A stretch of 64,000 bases of DNA, from assembly GCF_001411555.2 (NCBI RefSeq), contig NC_049902.1:18113420-18177419 (forward strand). The letters are read 5' to 3'. This document shows positions 37,715-49,839 of the stretch, piece after piece. The notes beneath the pieces are model-generated. The model was not told the DNA's origin. It did no database searches and saw nothing but the letters and a program-made list of their open reading frames with translations. This stretch comes from Juglans regia (taxonomy: Eukaryota; Streptophyta; Magnoliopsida; Fagales; Juglandaceae). A program made the translations under genes and the position numbers. Each line of letters opens with the position of its first letter. The first letter of the stretch is position 1.

Positions 37715-37719
37715 TAGCC

Positions 37720-38315
37720 AGCGCGCAGTACCTGGCTAAGGTTAATCTAAATAGTTCCCGCTGCAACAGGTAAACACGTTAATGCATCAGAAGCAACATC
37801 CTGCATGTTGAGGAATAATATTTTGTAAATAGGTTCAAGCCGTAGTTGTAGTCGTCGCTCGTTTCCTAGCCATGCAAGTAGCACAACTTAAATCAGGAGG
37901 TAGATATGCATGAAATTCTGAAAACTCCGCGTGGTAAGGCCACGGGGAAAACTGAAATATAACTGTGCATGGCATTGCCAAATGAAGCTATACATATCAC
38001 GATTCAACGGGGATATCCAACTGCCGGTTTGCAAGAAATTTCTTCACTCACTTTTATGTGATACACTCCTCACAAAATAAATAAATAAATTGTAAACTAA
38101 ATCTTCTGCTTACCTATAATACACCTATGCAAAACAGTATGGCAAGTAACTATACATATATATATTTTTTATAATTATTATACTTGTAATTATCCTATAC
38201 AAACATGTCATTTTATTAAAAATGAGCATTCATTATACAAAAATTTTATGTGCAGTTACTTTTACATACTCTACTAATATAATTGACTGCGTCATTTTTT
38301 TAATATAAAATAACT
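37720..38315. other. No gene seen; possible MITE remnant
   Basis: Noncoding. At about 38150-38310 is an AT-rich segment with atgtgcagttacttttacatactc...attgactgcgtcattttttt, similar in style to tree MITEs, cut by the LTR at 38316. Confidence 0.3.
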
Positions 38316-40587
38316 TGTAACGCTCCGTCCCCGAGGGTCCGAAGAATTAACTCATATAACCTGATAATAAACTCTAACAAGGTTAGAGTACTTCCAAATT
38401 CAAGAATATATATTTTCCCAAATCTCAAATCAAACGTAAATACTTCAATTAAATAAACCATATAAACTCATTTATCCAATATTCAATCCAACAACCCAAA
38501 TAAAATCAACTCTTCTTCATGTCTCAAATAACAACTAGAAATAATATAACATTAACATAAGTCTCCATAAACCGTCTAAATCCATTGAAGCAAACTTAAG
38601 AAAAATAATTAACCTCCAACACCAACACTAATATCATGAGATACCCAACAACAAATCACTGCTAATCTTCTCCATAGACTCTAATACTGATCCTCAGTTG
38701 AACCATCGATGTCATCTGAAATATTATGAATATTAACGGGGTGAGTTATCAACAACTCAGCAAGCAGAGAGCATATACTAGCATGTAAATATGAGCATTT
38801 ATAATATTTGATAAGCAGAACAAAACATTTACTTTCAGAATGCAGAAACGAAGTTTCCAGAAAAATAAACTTGTTCCAAAAAGAAAATCTGTTGGCATTT
38901 CTAAACTGAAACATTATAATCATATCATCGTTTAGTATCACATCGGGACAATACCATGTTTAACCCTCGTGGTAGGGTTATAAACCACCATTATACCCGT
39001 GGCTGGGCCTTAACAGAAACAGAACAGATTTCATCGAAAATCCGATTACAATCATATACAGAATCAGAACTTCATGCCAAGGTTTTCAGATGACACATCA
39101 TTCCAAAACAAAACACTAAAAAGCTTCAGATCATTTCACATGTTCGAGATAAACATAAACAAAATATTCTCATTTGTTCATAACAAATCTTCTAGATTTT
39201 CATATTCGCTCTTTTACATAGTTCAGAAATAAAGTGCACAAAACTAACTCATGTCTACACCAGTCATGACAGAAAAATACTTTCTCTTATATAGAATTTA
39301 TGCATATGCAGAATAAACATATGAGGTTGTTTTCAGATCATCTCTTTTCAAAAAAAAAAAAACACATTTATTCTCAAAGTCAACCTCATTTTATTTGTTT
39401 TATGCAAAACTAGTATATGAACCCCGTTTACCTGACTTCTTCCTATTATAAACACCTTGAGCTGGAACTCTAATAGTAACACCACCTAAACAAAAGAACA
39501 TATATCCAACATTTAATAACCAATCTAGTAGGCTGCTATTTATTGAGTAATAAATCAAAACAGTCCATTCACAGCTCAATAACTATCCTAACAATTAAAC
39601 CCGAACAACTCTCTCTTCAAACCATTTGCATTTAAAACCCAAAACAGCCATCACCTTCTATTAACACCAAACCAACTATAATTATTTCCAAAACCAACAA
39701 CAGTAACTCCAATAATTAAAACATAATCAAACCCAAACTTCACTTCCAACCTTCGAATAAAACAATTTCAGTGCACGCATCAATACTCTAATCATTCAAT
39801 AATTCAAAACTTGCACGAAAATTCAATACAACCAGTTCCAAAACATCCATTATTTTACACCAAAGAGTCTGAAATAACAAATCAAAAACAGTCTCACGAA
39901 TCATCCTGAAACTATACTCCTCAACATCCATAATTCCAACACACTCCACTGCTCCAATGAATAATACATCAACCCAAAAATAAACTTCACAAAACCTTCT
40001 ACTAAAAAGAACTAGTGGTCTGCGCAAAGGAAAAAAATTAAGACTAAGTGTGATGCATGGCCAAACAAGCAGCGTGTGTGTGTGCGGTCAAAACAGAGTA
40101 AAACCGAAAATAGTAAGGAGACCCGTACGAGTAAAACCGGAAGAAGAAGGAAGGAGAAGAAGTAAAATAAAATAAAACAAAAGAGAGGAGTTACCAATCT
40201 CTGTTCAAGAAGCCGGACAAATCTGCAGTGGAAAAACAATTTGAAGTTTCAAAACCTTGAGTTGAGTGCACGGTGAAGAGATGAAGAAGAAGAAAAACAA
40301 TGAGAACCCGATTGAGAAATCTGTAAAAGTGAGTGAAACCGAACCTTGAGTGTGAAAGGAGATGAAAAACAACTGCTGGAGTCGTGGGTTGGTGCGCACA
40401 GGTGAGTGAGATACGGAAATGAAATGCAGAGGCAGTAACCGCGAAGACGAAGAACAGTGCGGCGTGAAAGGGAAAATAACCTTCACCCAAACGACGCCGC
40501 TCGGGTCTCACATCATGCGCTTGAGGGCTGGACTCCAAGCATCCTTGCTGACTCCAAACAGGCCAGGCCTTGAGCCCGGGTGTTACA
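38316..40587 (-). repeat. Chromovirus 3' LTR (left copy)
   Basis: 2272 bp, starts TGTAACGCTCC, ends GGGTGTTACA. It aligns over its whole length with the right LTR except for two gaps of 25 and 62 bp. Confidence 0.9.
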
Positions 40588-40602
40588 TTCTTCCTCCCTT
40601 AT
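40588..40602 (-). promoter_or_regulatory. Polypurine tract
   Basis: Reverse strand reads ataagggaggaagaa immediately before the LTR. The same tract precedes the middle LTR at 47851-47865. It primes plus-strand DNA synthesis. Confidence 0.8.
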
Positions 40603-40625
40603 AAAAATTTCGTCCTCAGAATTTG

Positions 40626-43600
40626 TCACAAGCTAAAAGGATCGTCGTCGAACAACTATGGGTACTTGACTTGCATTTCCTCTTCTAACTCCCAAGAGGC
40701 TTCACTGATAGCATGATTATTCCATACCACTTTAAGCAATGGAATAGTTCGATTCCGTAACACTTGTTCTTTTCTCTCTACAATCCGCACCGACTCTTCT
40801 TTATAAGTCAGATTTTCTTGAATTTGAAGAGGCTCGTAATTAATAACGTGGGTGGGGTCGGGTACATACTTCCTTAGCATAGATACATGAAATACATTGT
40901 GTACACCTGAGAGTGCGGGTGGTAGGGCTACTCTGTAAGCCACTGGTCCAATCCGATCAAGAATCTCAAATGGTCCGATGTACCTAGGGCTCAACTTACC
41001 CTTCTTTCCAAACCTCATAACCCCTCTCATGGGTGCAATCCTCAAGAATACTTTATCCCCAACTTCAAACTCTAATTGGCGACGACGATTATCTGCATAG
41101 CTTTTCTGTCGACTCTGAGCTGTTCTCATTCTGGCCCGAATGGTCTCAATCTTCTCTGTTGTCTTCTGTATGATTTCTGGACCCAAAATTTGTCTTTCAC
41201 CCACTTCGTCCCAATATAAAGGAGATCTACACTTCCTACCGTAAAGTGCTTCATAAGGTGCCATCTCAATACTAGCCTGGTAACTGTTATTATAAGCAAA
41301 CTCGACCAAAGGCAAGTGTCGAATCCAAGATCCCTTAAAATTTAGCATACAAGCTCTCAACATGTCTTCCAAAATTTGAATGGTCCTTTCCGACTGACCA
41401 TCTGTCTGTGGGTGAAACGCCGTGCTGAAATTTAACTTAGTGCCTGGCCTCTTGTAAGCTTCGCCAAAATTTCGAAGTAAAACGCAGATCTCTATCCGAC
41501 ACAATGGACACAGGTACCCCATGCAACCTCACTATTTCTTATATATATAGCTCGGCTAGTTTCTCCAACTTATAAGAAACTTTGATAGGTACAAAATGAG
41601 CTGTCTTCGTTAAACGGTCAACTATCACCCAAATTGTATCTTGTCATGTCGGTGTCCGTGGAAGCCCTGTAACAAAGTCCATAGAAATATGCTCCCATTT
41701 CCATTCTCGAATCTGAAGTGGTTGCAATAACCCTGCTGGTCTTTGGTGTTCTACCTTTACCTGTTGGCAAGTTAGGCACTGTGCCACAAATTGAGCAATC
41801 TCTCTCTTCATGCCCTCCCACCAAAAAGATTCTTTCAAATCTCAATACATTTTTGTACTACCTGGGTGAACTATGTAAGGGGAGCAGTGCGCTTCTTCAA
41901 GGATAAGTCTTTTTATTTCAACATTGTCCGGCACACAACATCTATTTCCAAACCTTAACACTCTATCTTCAGAAACATTAAACTCAGGTTTGTCCCATTT
42001 ATCTACTTCTTCGATTAATCTCGCCAACTTAAAATCTTCTTTTTGGGTGAGCTTAATTATGTCTATCAAAGCTGGTTGAAATATTAAACTAGCTATCAAT
42101 GCCTGCTGGTCACCCACAACTACTTCAATAGTGGCTCTTTCCAAGTCCATTAATAAGTGGGGCTGAGTGGTATGAGTTGCAATTACTGGTCCCACTGGCT
42201 TCCTGCTAAGTGCATCAGCTACAACATTAGCTTTGCCTGGATGGTAGTTAATGTTGCAGTCATAATCCTCGACTAGTTCGAGCCATCTTCTCTGTCTCAT
42301 ATTCAGTTCTTTCTGGGTGAAGTACTTCAAACTCTTGTGATCCGTGTAGATTTCGTACCTTTCACCATATAAATAATGCCTCCAGATTTTAAGTGCAAAG
42401 ACAACAGCGGCCAACTCCAAATCATGTGTGGGGTAATTTTGCTCATATGTCTTCAATTGCCGAGAAGCATAAGCTATTACCTTTCCATGCTGCATCAAAA
42501 CACACCCCAAACCCAATCGTGAAGCGTCACTATAAACCACAAATCCTCCTCTTTCGCTAGGGACTGTCAGAACTGGAGCTGTCACCAATCTCTTCTTCAA
42601 TTCCTGGAAGTTTTCCTCACATTTTTCAGTCCATACATACTTGTTATTCTTCCTAGTAAGGGCGGTAAGGGGGACCGCTATTTTTGAGAAATTTTCTATA
42701 AATCGACAGTAATAACCAGCCAAACCCAAGAAACTCCTAACCTCATGCACATTGGTTGGTTGAGTCCAGTTAACTATTGCTTCAATCTTCCCGGGGTCTA
42801 CTGAAATACCATCCCTTGAGACTACATGTCCCAAAAATGCAATAGACTCAAGCCAAAATTCACACTTCTTCAACTTGGCAAATAATTTCTTATCACTGAG
42901 TGTCCCTAGTACTTGTCTCAGATGGTCTTCGTGTTCAGCTTTGCTCTTGGAGTAGATTAATTTATCATCAATAAACACTACCACAAATTTATCTAAGAAT
43001 TCATGAAACACTCGATTCATCAAGTCCATAAATACTGCTGGGGCATTGGTTAAACCAAAAGGCATGACTAAAAATTCATAATGACCGTACCTGGTCCTGA
43101 AAGCTGTCTTAGGCACATCCTCTGCCTTGATCTTTAATTGATGATAACCCGATCTAAGATCAATTTTTGAGAACACCTACGCACCTTGCAACTGATCAAA
43201 TAAATCATCGATGCAAGGCAACGGATATTTATTCTTTATAGTCACTCGATTCAGTTCCCTGTAGTCTATACACATCCTCATTGTCCCATCCTTCTTCTTC
43301 ACAAACAAAACTGGAGCTCCCCAAGGTGACACACTAGGTCTGATGAAACCTTTGTCTAATAAGTCTTGCAACTGTTCTTTGAGCTTGGCTAACTTTGATG
43401 GTGCCATTCAATAAGGGGCTTTGGAAAGAGGCGCCGTGCCTGGGGTTAAATCAATAGCAAATTCTACCTCCCGCTCAGGCGGTAATCCAGACAAGTCTTC
43501 AGGAAAAACTTCCGGATATTCCCTCACAATAGGAATTTCTTCAAGTTTCAATTCTTCCTTTGGTTCATCCACCACAAATGCCAAATACCCTTGACACCCA

Positions 43601-44017
43601 TCACGTAATAACTTGTCAACCTGAAAAGCAGAAATAACTGATGGAGAGGTACGCACCCTGGAACTCATAAACCGAAGTTCCTCTTCTTCCGGAAACTTGA
43701 ACACCACTTCCCTTTTAAAACAATCAATACTAGCATAACTGGAAGCTAACCAATCCATCCCCAAAATCACATCAAACCCAGTCATAGGAAAGACTATCAG
43801 GTTAGCTGGCATTCCTTCCCGCTAATAGTTGTTGGACACTTGAGTAAAATCTTGTTACAAGTCACCATATCACCAGGTGGGGTAGAGACCCTCAAATTGT
43901 AGTCCATCTCATTAGCAACAATGGGGCACAACTTAACATAATCCATTGAAATAAAGGAGTGGGTAGCCCCCGAGTCAAATAAAACAATAGCCTTATTGAG
44001 GAATAAAGGAACAGTTC
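40626..44017 (-). pseudogene. Chromovirus protease-RT-RNase H-integrase polyprotein
   Basis: Retropepsin motif DSGATHSF (about 43978-43955) and ILGMDWL. RT (43407-42700) with [11 protein letters not shown] and FIDD; the usual residue after the DD is replaced by Lys. RNase H (42560-42270) with SDAS and IYTDHKSL. Integrase zinc region at 41910-41740 (CLTCQQ) and core with MDF, SDRD and DGQSER. The C-terminus has RYIGPFEIL, then NHAISEASWELEEEM, a chromodomain-like signature. Breaks: a frameshift near 43815, stops at 43405, 43177 (AAG to TAG type), 41842, 41640s and 41540s, a frameshift near 41465, and TAG near 40655. Stops at 43405 and 41842 fit CGA to TGA. It is not functional as it stands. 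Confidence 0.9.
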
Positions 44018-44114
44018 CTAGTTACGTCATATAATCGAAAGAGATAATAAGATAAATAATCCTTAATTCTCAACATAAAAAAATAAAAGTTAAGGGACGG
44101 TCAGAAAATTATAC
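44018..44114 (-). other. Candidate 97-nt intron at the gag-protease junction
   Basis: Reverse strand: exon ...ATCACAG, then GTATAATT...TAACTAG, then GAACTGTTCC. Removing the 97 nt joins gag (VITG) directly to TVPLFLNKAIVLFDSGATHSF in one frame, which is how uninterrupted chromovirus polyproteins read. Left in, the segment carries several stops. It is T-rich, starts GT, ends AG, splits a Gly codon after its first base, and shows no duplicated ends that would mark a transposon insertion. Splicing is inferred only. Confidence 0.5.
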
Positions 44115-45084
44115 CTGTGATGACATCATCCTTGTCCTCAGCTTCTCCCTGTGTCAAAGCAAACACCCTTGCTAGTACAGTCCTTCGCTGATTGTTGCCT
44201 TGGTTATTCGGCCTAAAGTTTTGAGCTGGATTGGGCCTTCTGTTGTTCACCGCAAACAATGGATATTCTCTAATGAAATGCCCATCCTTACCGCATTTGA
44301 AACATGATCCCACTTCCTTTCTGCACTCTCCATGATGTATGCGGTCACAAAACTTACAGGGGTTAGAAGTATGATTTCCTTGTATCTGTCTCTAACTTGA
44401 ACTGCTCCCCTCATTTCTCCTTTTCCATTGCCCTTAATCCGAACTAGGGAATCCTTGTGGAGCAGCTCTCTTCCTCTGTTCTTGCAATTCAGCACCCCTC
44501 TTGAGATTCTGCTCAACTAGCATCGCCTTGTGTACTAATTCTGAAAAATTCTGAATCTGAAATATCATCACACATTCATAAATCCTGTAGTTCAAACCTT
44601 CCTCAAACTTCCTAGTCTTTTTCTCCTCATCGGGAATCAAGTATGCGGCGAAACGTGATAATTCCGCAAACCTTGCAGCATACTGGCGCACAGTCATGGT
44701 CCCTTGCACCAAGTTAGTGAACTCACGAGCTCTTGCTTCCCTATCAGTCTTAGGGAAAAATCGATCAAAGAAATTCTGCTTGAATTGAGCCCAAACAATT
44801 AACCCAGTCCCCTCAGTTTCCCTGATAACTTTCTCAGAATTCTACTATCTCTTTGCTTCTCCAGATAGTTTGAAAGCTGCGAACCTGACTTTTTGCTGAT
44901 CGTTGCACTCCAAAACACCAAATATTTCTTCAATGTCTTGTATCCAATCTTCCGCAGCGTTCGCATCGCCTCTTCCATCAAATATGGGAGGATGCGTTCG
45001 ATTAAATTGTTCGAACGTGCAACCCCCACCATTGTCGTCTTCGTTCAAATCTTCAAGAGTTCGAACTCTACGACGAGCAGCCAT
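44115..45084 (-). pseudogene. Chromovirus gag
   Basis: Starts MAARRRVRTLEDLNEDD. The capsid-like middle includes PIFDGRGDANAAEDWI and YAARFAELSRFA. The nucleocapsid part has CKFCDRIHHGEC, then the knuckle CFKCGKDGHFIREY, in which the final Cys is replaced by Tyr. Two adjacent TAG codons after GEAKR (about 44845) sit where Trp-Trp is normal in the family as I recall. Further stops follow near 44430-44395. Gag would form the particle that carries element RNA. Confidence 0.8.
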
Positions 45085-45477
45085 CCTGAAAGTTTAAACT
45101 CGGTGAAACGTTCTAAAATAATAGAAAATGAAAATACCGGATAAATAGAATAAAATAAGAAGATAAATAAAATATACATATAAACACATATACATATATA
45201 TATATATATCAGATAACTATGTAAATCCGACATCACTTAATACACACGTATATCACTAGAATCTATAACCTCAAAGTTCCAAATTCAATTCCTAACATCA
45301 GCCAAATCTAAAACCTCAAATCCCATCAAAATCAATCTTAATGTTCTTGGAACTCAAACTTAAATATCCACATGACTATCCTTATAATCCTCCAATTCCT
45401 ATATTGAAATTTCCACATCTTATGAACCCACAGATATCTAAACCTCCAAGGTCTACAATATGCAGAATTCAAACCTG

Positions 45478-45490
45478 TCTCTGATACTAA
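45478..45490 (-). promoter_or_regulatory. Primer-binding site (Met tRNA-like)
   Basis: Reverse strand reads ttagtatcagaga one base inside the 5' LTR. It differs from the initiator-Met complement tggtatcagagc at a few positions. Confidence 0.7.
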
Positions 45491-45491
45491 C

Positions 45492-47850
45492 TGTAACGCC
45501 CCGTCCCCGAGGGTCCAGAGAATTAACTCATATAACCTGATAATCAACTCTAACAAGGCTAGAGTACTTCCAAATTCAAGAATATATATTTTTCCAAATC
45601 TCAAATCAAACGTAAATACTTCAATTAAATAAACCATATAAATTCATTTATCCAATATTCAATCCAACAACCCAAATAAAATCAACTCTTCTTCATGTCT
45701 CAAATGACAACTAGAAATAATATAACATTAACATAAGTCTCCATAAACCGTTTAAATCCATTGAAGCAAACTTAAGAAAAATAATTAACCTCCAACACCA
45801 ACACTAATATCATGAGATACCCAACAACAACTCACTGCTAATCTTCTCCATAGACTCTAATACTGATCCTCAGCTAAACCATCGATGTTATCTGAAATAT
45901 TATGAAGATTAACGGGGTGAGTTATCAACAACTCAGCAAGCAGAGAGCATATACTAGCATGTAAACATGAGCATTTATAACATTTGATAAGCAGAACAAA
46001 ACATTTACTTTCAGAATGCAGAAACGAAACTTTGTACAAAAGCATTAGAGCGAAGTTTCCAGAAAAATAAACTTATTCCAAAAAGAAAATCCGTTGGCAT
46101 TTCTAAACTGAAACATTATAATCATACCATCGTTTAGTATCACATCGGGACAATACCATGTTTAACCCCCGTGGTAGGGTTATAAACCGCCATTATATCA
46201 GTGGTTGGGCCATATTCCATGTTTCACCCCCATGGTAGGGTTATAAACCATCATTATACCCGTGGCTGGGCCTTAACAGAAACAGAACAGATTTCATTGA
46301 AAATCCGATTACAATCATATATAGAATCAGAACTTCATGCCAAGGTTTTCAGATGACACATCATTCCAAAACAAAACACTAAAAAGCTTCAGATCATTTC
46401 ACATGTTCGAGATAAACATAAACAAAATATTCTCATTTGTTCATAACAAATCTTCTAGATTTTCATATTTGCTCTTTTACATAGTTCAGAAATAAAGTGC
46501 ACAAAACTAGCTCATGTCTACACCAGTCATAACAAAAAAATACTTTCTCTTATATAGAATTTATGCATATGTAGAATAAACATCTGAGATTGTTTTCAGA
46601 TCATCTCTTTTCAAAAAAAAAAAAACACATTTATTCTCAAAGTCAAGCTCATTTTATTTGTTTTATGCAAAACTAGTATATGAATCCCGTTTACCTGACT
46701 TCTTCCTATTATAAACACCTTGAGCTGGAACTCTAATAGTAACACCACCTAAACAAAAGAACATATATCCAACATTTAATAACCAATCTAGTAGGCTGCT
46801 ATTTATTGAGTAATAAATCAAAACAGTCCATTCACAGCTCAATAACTATCCTAACAATTAAACCCGAACAACTCTCTCTTCAAACCATTCGCATTTAAAA
46901 CCCAAAACAGCCATCACCTTCTATTAACACCAAACCAACTATAATTATTTCCAAAACCAACAACAGTAACTCCAATAATTAAAACATAACCCAACCCAAA
47001 CTTCACTTCCAACCTTCGAATAAAACAATTTCAGTGCACGCATCAATACTCTAATCATTCAATAATTCAAAACTTGCACGAAAATTCAATACAACCAGTT
47101 CCAAAACATCCATTATTTTACACCAAAGAGTCTGAAATAATAAATCAAAAACAGTCTCACGAATCATCCCGAAACTATACTCCTCAATATCCATAATTCC
47201 AGCACACTACACTGCTCCAATGAATAATACATCAACCCAAAAATAAACTTCACAAAACCTTCTACTGAAAAGAACTAGTGGTTTGCGCAACGGAAAAAAA
47301 TTAAGACTAAGTGTGATGCACGGCCAAACAAGCAGCGTGCGTGTGTGCGGTTAAAACAGAGCAAAACCGAAAATAGTAAGGAGACCCGTACGAGTAAAAC
47401 CGGAAGAAGAAGGAAGGAGAAGAAGTAAAACAAAATAAAACAAAAGAGAGGAGTTACCAATCTCTGTTCAAGAAGCCGAACAAATCTGCAGTGGAAAAAC
47501 AATTTGAAGTTTCAAAACCTTGAGTTGAGTGCACGATGAAGAGATGAAGAAGAAGAAAAACAATGAGAACCTGATTGAGAAATCTGTAAAAGTGAGTGAA
47601 ACCGAACCTTGAGTGTGAAAGGAGATGAAAAACAACTGCTGGAGTTGTGGGTTGGTGCGCACGGGTGAGTGAGATACGAAAATGAAATGCAGAGGTTGTA
47701 ACCGCGAAGACGAAGAACAGTGCGGCGTGAAAGGGAAAATATCCTTCACCCAAACGACGCCGCTCGGGTCTCACATCATGCGCTTGAGGGCTGGACTCCA
47801 AGCATCCGGGCTGACTCCAAACGGGCCGGGCCTAGAGCCCGGGTGTTACA
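45492..47850 (-). repeat. Chromovirus middle LTR
   Basis: 2359 bp, TGTAACGCCCC...GGGTGTTACA. Relative to the left LTR it has an extra 25 bp near 46028-46052 and an extra 62 bp near 46160-46230. The latter is a tandem duplication around ccatgttt-acccc-tggtagggtt. These two gaps account for the whole 87-bp length difference. Confidence 0.9.
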
Positions 47851-48602
47851 TTCTTCCTCCCTTATAAAAATTCTGTCCTCGGAATTTGTCACAAGCTAAA
47901 AGGATCGTCATCGAACAACTGTGGGTACTTGACTTGCATTTCCTCTTCTAACTCCCAAAAGGCATCACTGATAGCATGATTATTCCATACCACTTTAACC
48001 AATGGAATAGTTCGATTCCGTAACACTTATTCTTTTCTCTCTACAATCCGCACCAGCTCTTCTTTATAAGTCAGATTTTCCTGAATTTGAAGAGGCTCGT
48101 AATCAATAACGTGGGTGGGGTAGGGTACATACTTCCCCAGCATAGATACATGAAATACATTGTGTACACCTGAGAGTGCGAGTGGTAGGGCTACTCTGTA
48201 AGCCACTGGTCCAATCTGATCAAGAATCTCAAATGGTCCGATGTACCTAGGGCTCAACTTACCCTTCTTTCCAAACCTCATAACCCCTCTCATGGGTGCA
48301 ATCCTCAAGAATACCTTATCCCCAACTTCAAACTCTAATTGGCGACGACGATTATCTGCATAGCTTTTCTGTCGACTCTGAGCTGCTCTCATTCTAGCCC
48401 GAATGGTCTCAATCTTTTCTGTTGTCTTCTGTATGATTTCTGGACCCAAAATTTGTCTTTCACCCACTTCGTCCCAATATAAAGGAGATCTACACTTCCT
48501 ACCGTAAAGTGCTTTATAAGGTGTCATCTCAATACTAGCCTAGTAACTGTTATTATAAGCAAACTCGACCAAAGGCAAGTGTCAAATCCAAGGTCCCTTA
48601 AA
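47851..48602 (-). pseudogene. Truncated second chromovirus internal region (integrase C-terminus)
   Basis: Homologous to 40588-41344 and ends abruptly after tcccttaaa. It encodes the end of the integrase core ([18 protein letters not shown]), the DNA-binding C-terminus and the chromodomain-like tail. It keeps Gln before LFDDDPF where the left copy has TAG, but has its own TAA (near 48026) and TAG (near 48541) where the left copy keeps Gln. Confidence 0.85.
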
Positions 48603-48954
48603 TAGAGGATAATTCTATAATGATAAATGATAAACTTATATTCAATCTACAACAATTTTACCACTTTATTTAAAATGATGGGTACTAATTATATAAACAC
48701 TTCAACAAAAATTCATTTTTGGGACGATTTTTGTTTGGGACGAAACAAAAGTCATCCCAAAAAATGAGATCTTGAGACAAAATTCAAATTTCGTTGCTAA
48801 AAAATGACAGAATGTGTTTACCGTTCGAACGTGGGATGAAAAATTGCATCCCTAATAAAATAAACATTCTAACATCTAGAAAAAAATATTCGAACAAAAT
48901 AAAATAAATAGACGAACGAAAATTATATATGGTCGAACGACAATTTAGCGCAAA

Positions 48955-49230
48955 AATTTAGCGGGACATTGACTTACCATTCGAACAACATAAAACAACG
49001 TTCGAAAGCAAAAGTTAATCAATGTTTGAACATATATTATATATGATTGAACAGGTAATTGGCAGGTTAAGTCAATAAATTTAGCGGGATATTGACTTAT
49101 TGTTCGAACAACATACAAAACATTCGAACGTTAATGATAATTAATGTTTGAACACATTAAACATGATTGAACGGTAAATTGGCAGTTTAAGTCAATAAAC
49201 TTAGTGGGACATTGACTTACCGTTCGAACT
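48955..49230. repeat. CACTA subterminal tandem repeat, about 120 bp
   Basis: Units run tttagcgggacattgactta, then -ttcgaacaacat, then aatgtttgaacaca, then ttggcag-ttaagtcaataa. They start near 48955, 49079 and 49198, the last being partial. Such repeats bind the element's own DNA-binding protein in known CACTA systems. Confidence 0.75.
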
Positions 49231-49839
49231 AATAAGTTATCATTAGTTGAACGTAGAATAATGTGTTCAAATGGAGACTAGAAACATTTGAACATGACAT
49301 ATACAGTTTGAATGTTTACAAAATTTCTACGATTATTGATGGCAACAAAATATCTTACTTAATTATGGATAAATATTTAATTAATATAAAAATTAGCAAT
49401 TAAATAATAGAAATTATAAAAATCAATAATTAATTTAGAAAAGATAAAAAATATTTAATTCATAATTAAATTAAATTTACAAAACACCAAATATTGTTCA
49501 TACCAAAAACAAAAAAAGAAATGTAAATAAAAAATACTAATATCCCAACTCTTTGCACATATCCTTGATTGCAGCTAGGCGTGACTCTAGCTGTGTCAGT
49601 CAAGTACTGATCGTGACCTGAGTCGTAGACAATTTCTGTACTTAACTCAGAGATGCTAACGTTAATCTCTGTTCGTAGGTCAGAGATGCTAGGATTAATC
49701 TCTATATGTAAGTCAAACATGGCAGTACGGATCTTCGTACAGACTGCATCGATCATCACTGATGTTTGTTCGCTAATCTCTGCATGCGCTCAGCCATCTC
49801 CTCACGAGTAGTTGTGCATGATGCCTTGGCCTGCGTGGA

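Larger units (their letters stand above)
38316..48602 (-). mobile_element. Ty3/gypsy chromovirus (Tekay/Del-like), tandem LTR-int-LTR-int' array
   Basis: Order on the + strand: LTR (38316-40587), full internal region (40588-45491), LTR (45492-47850), then a second copy of only the pol 3' part (47851-48602) that breaks off in the integrase. Coding is on the reverse strand, so the right LTR is the 5' LTR of the full element and at the same time the 3' LTR of the truncated one. The domain order (gag, PR, RT, RNase H, INT, chromodomain-like C-terminus) defines a chromovirus. All frames are decayed. The pentamer left of the array is taact; the right end is a breakpoint, so no target duplication is expected. 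Confidence 0.9.

Noticed and set aside
40191..40604. Open frames of up to 115 codons in the chromovirus LTR, repeated at 47454-47867
   Set aside because: They lie wholly inside the LTRs and are duplicated only because the LTR is; there is no domain evidence.
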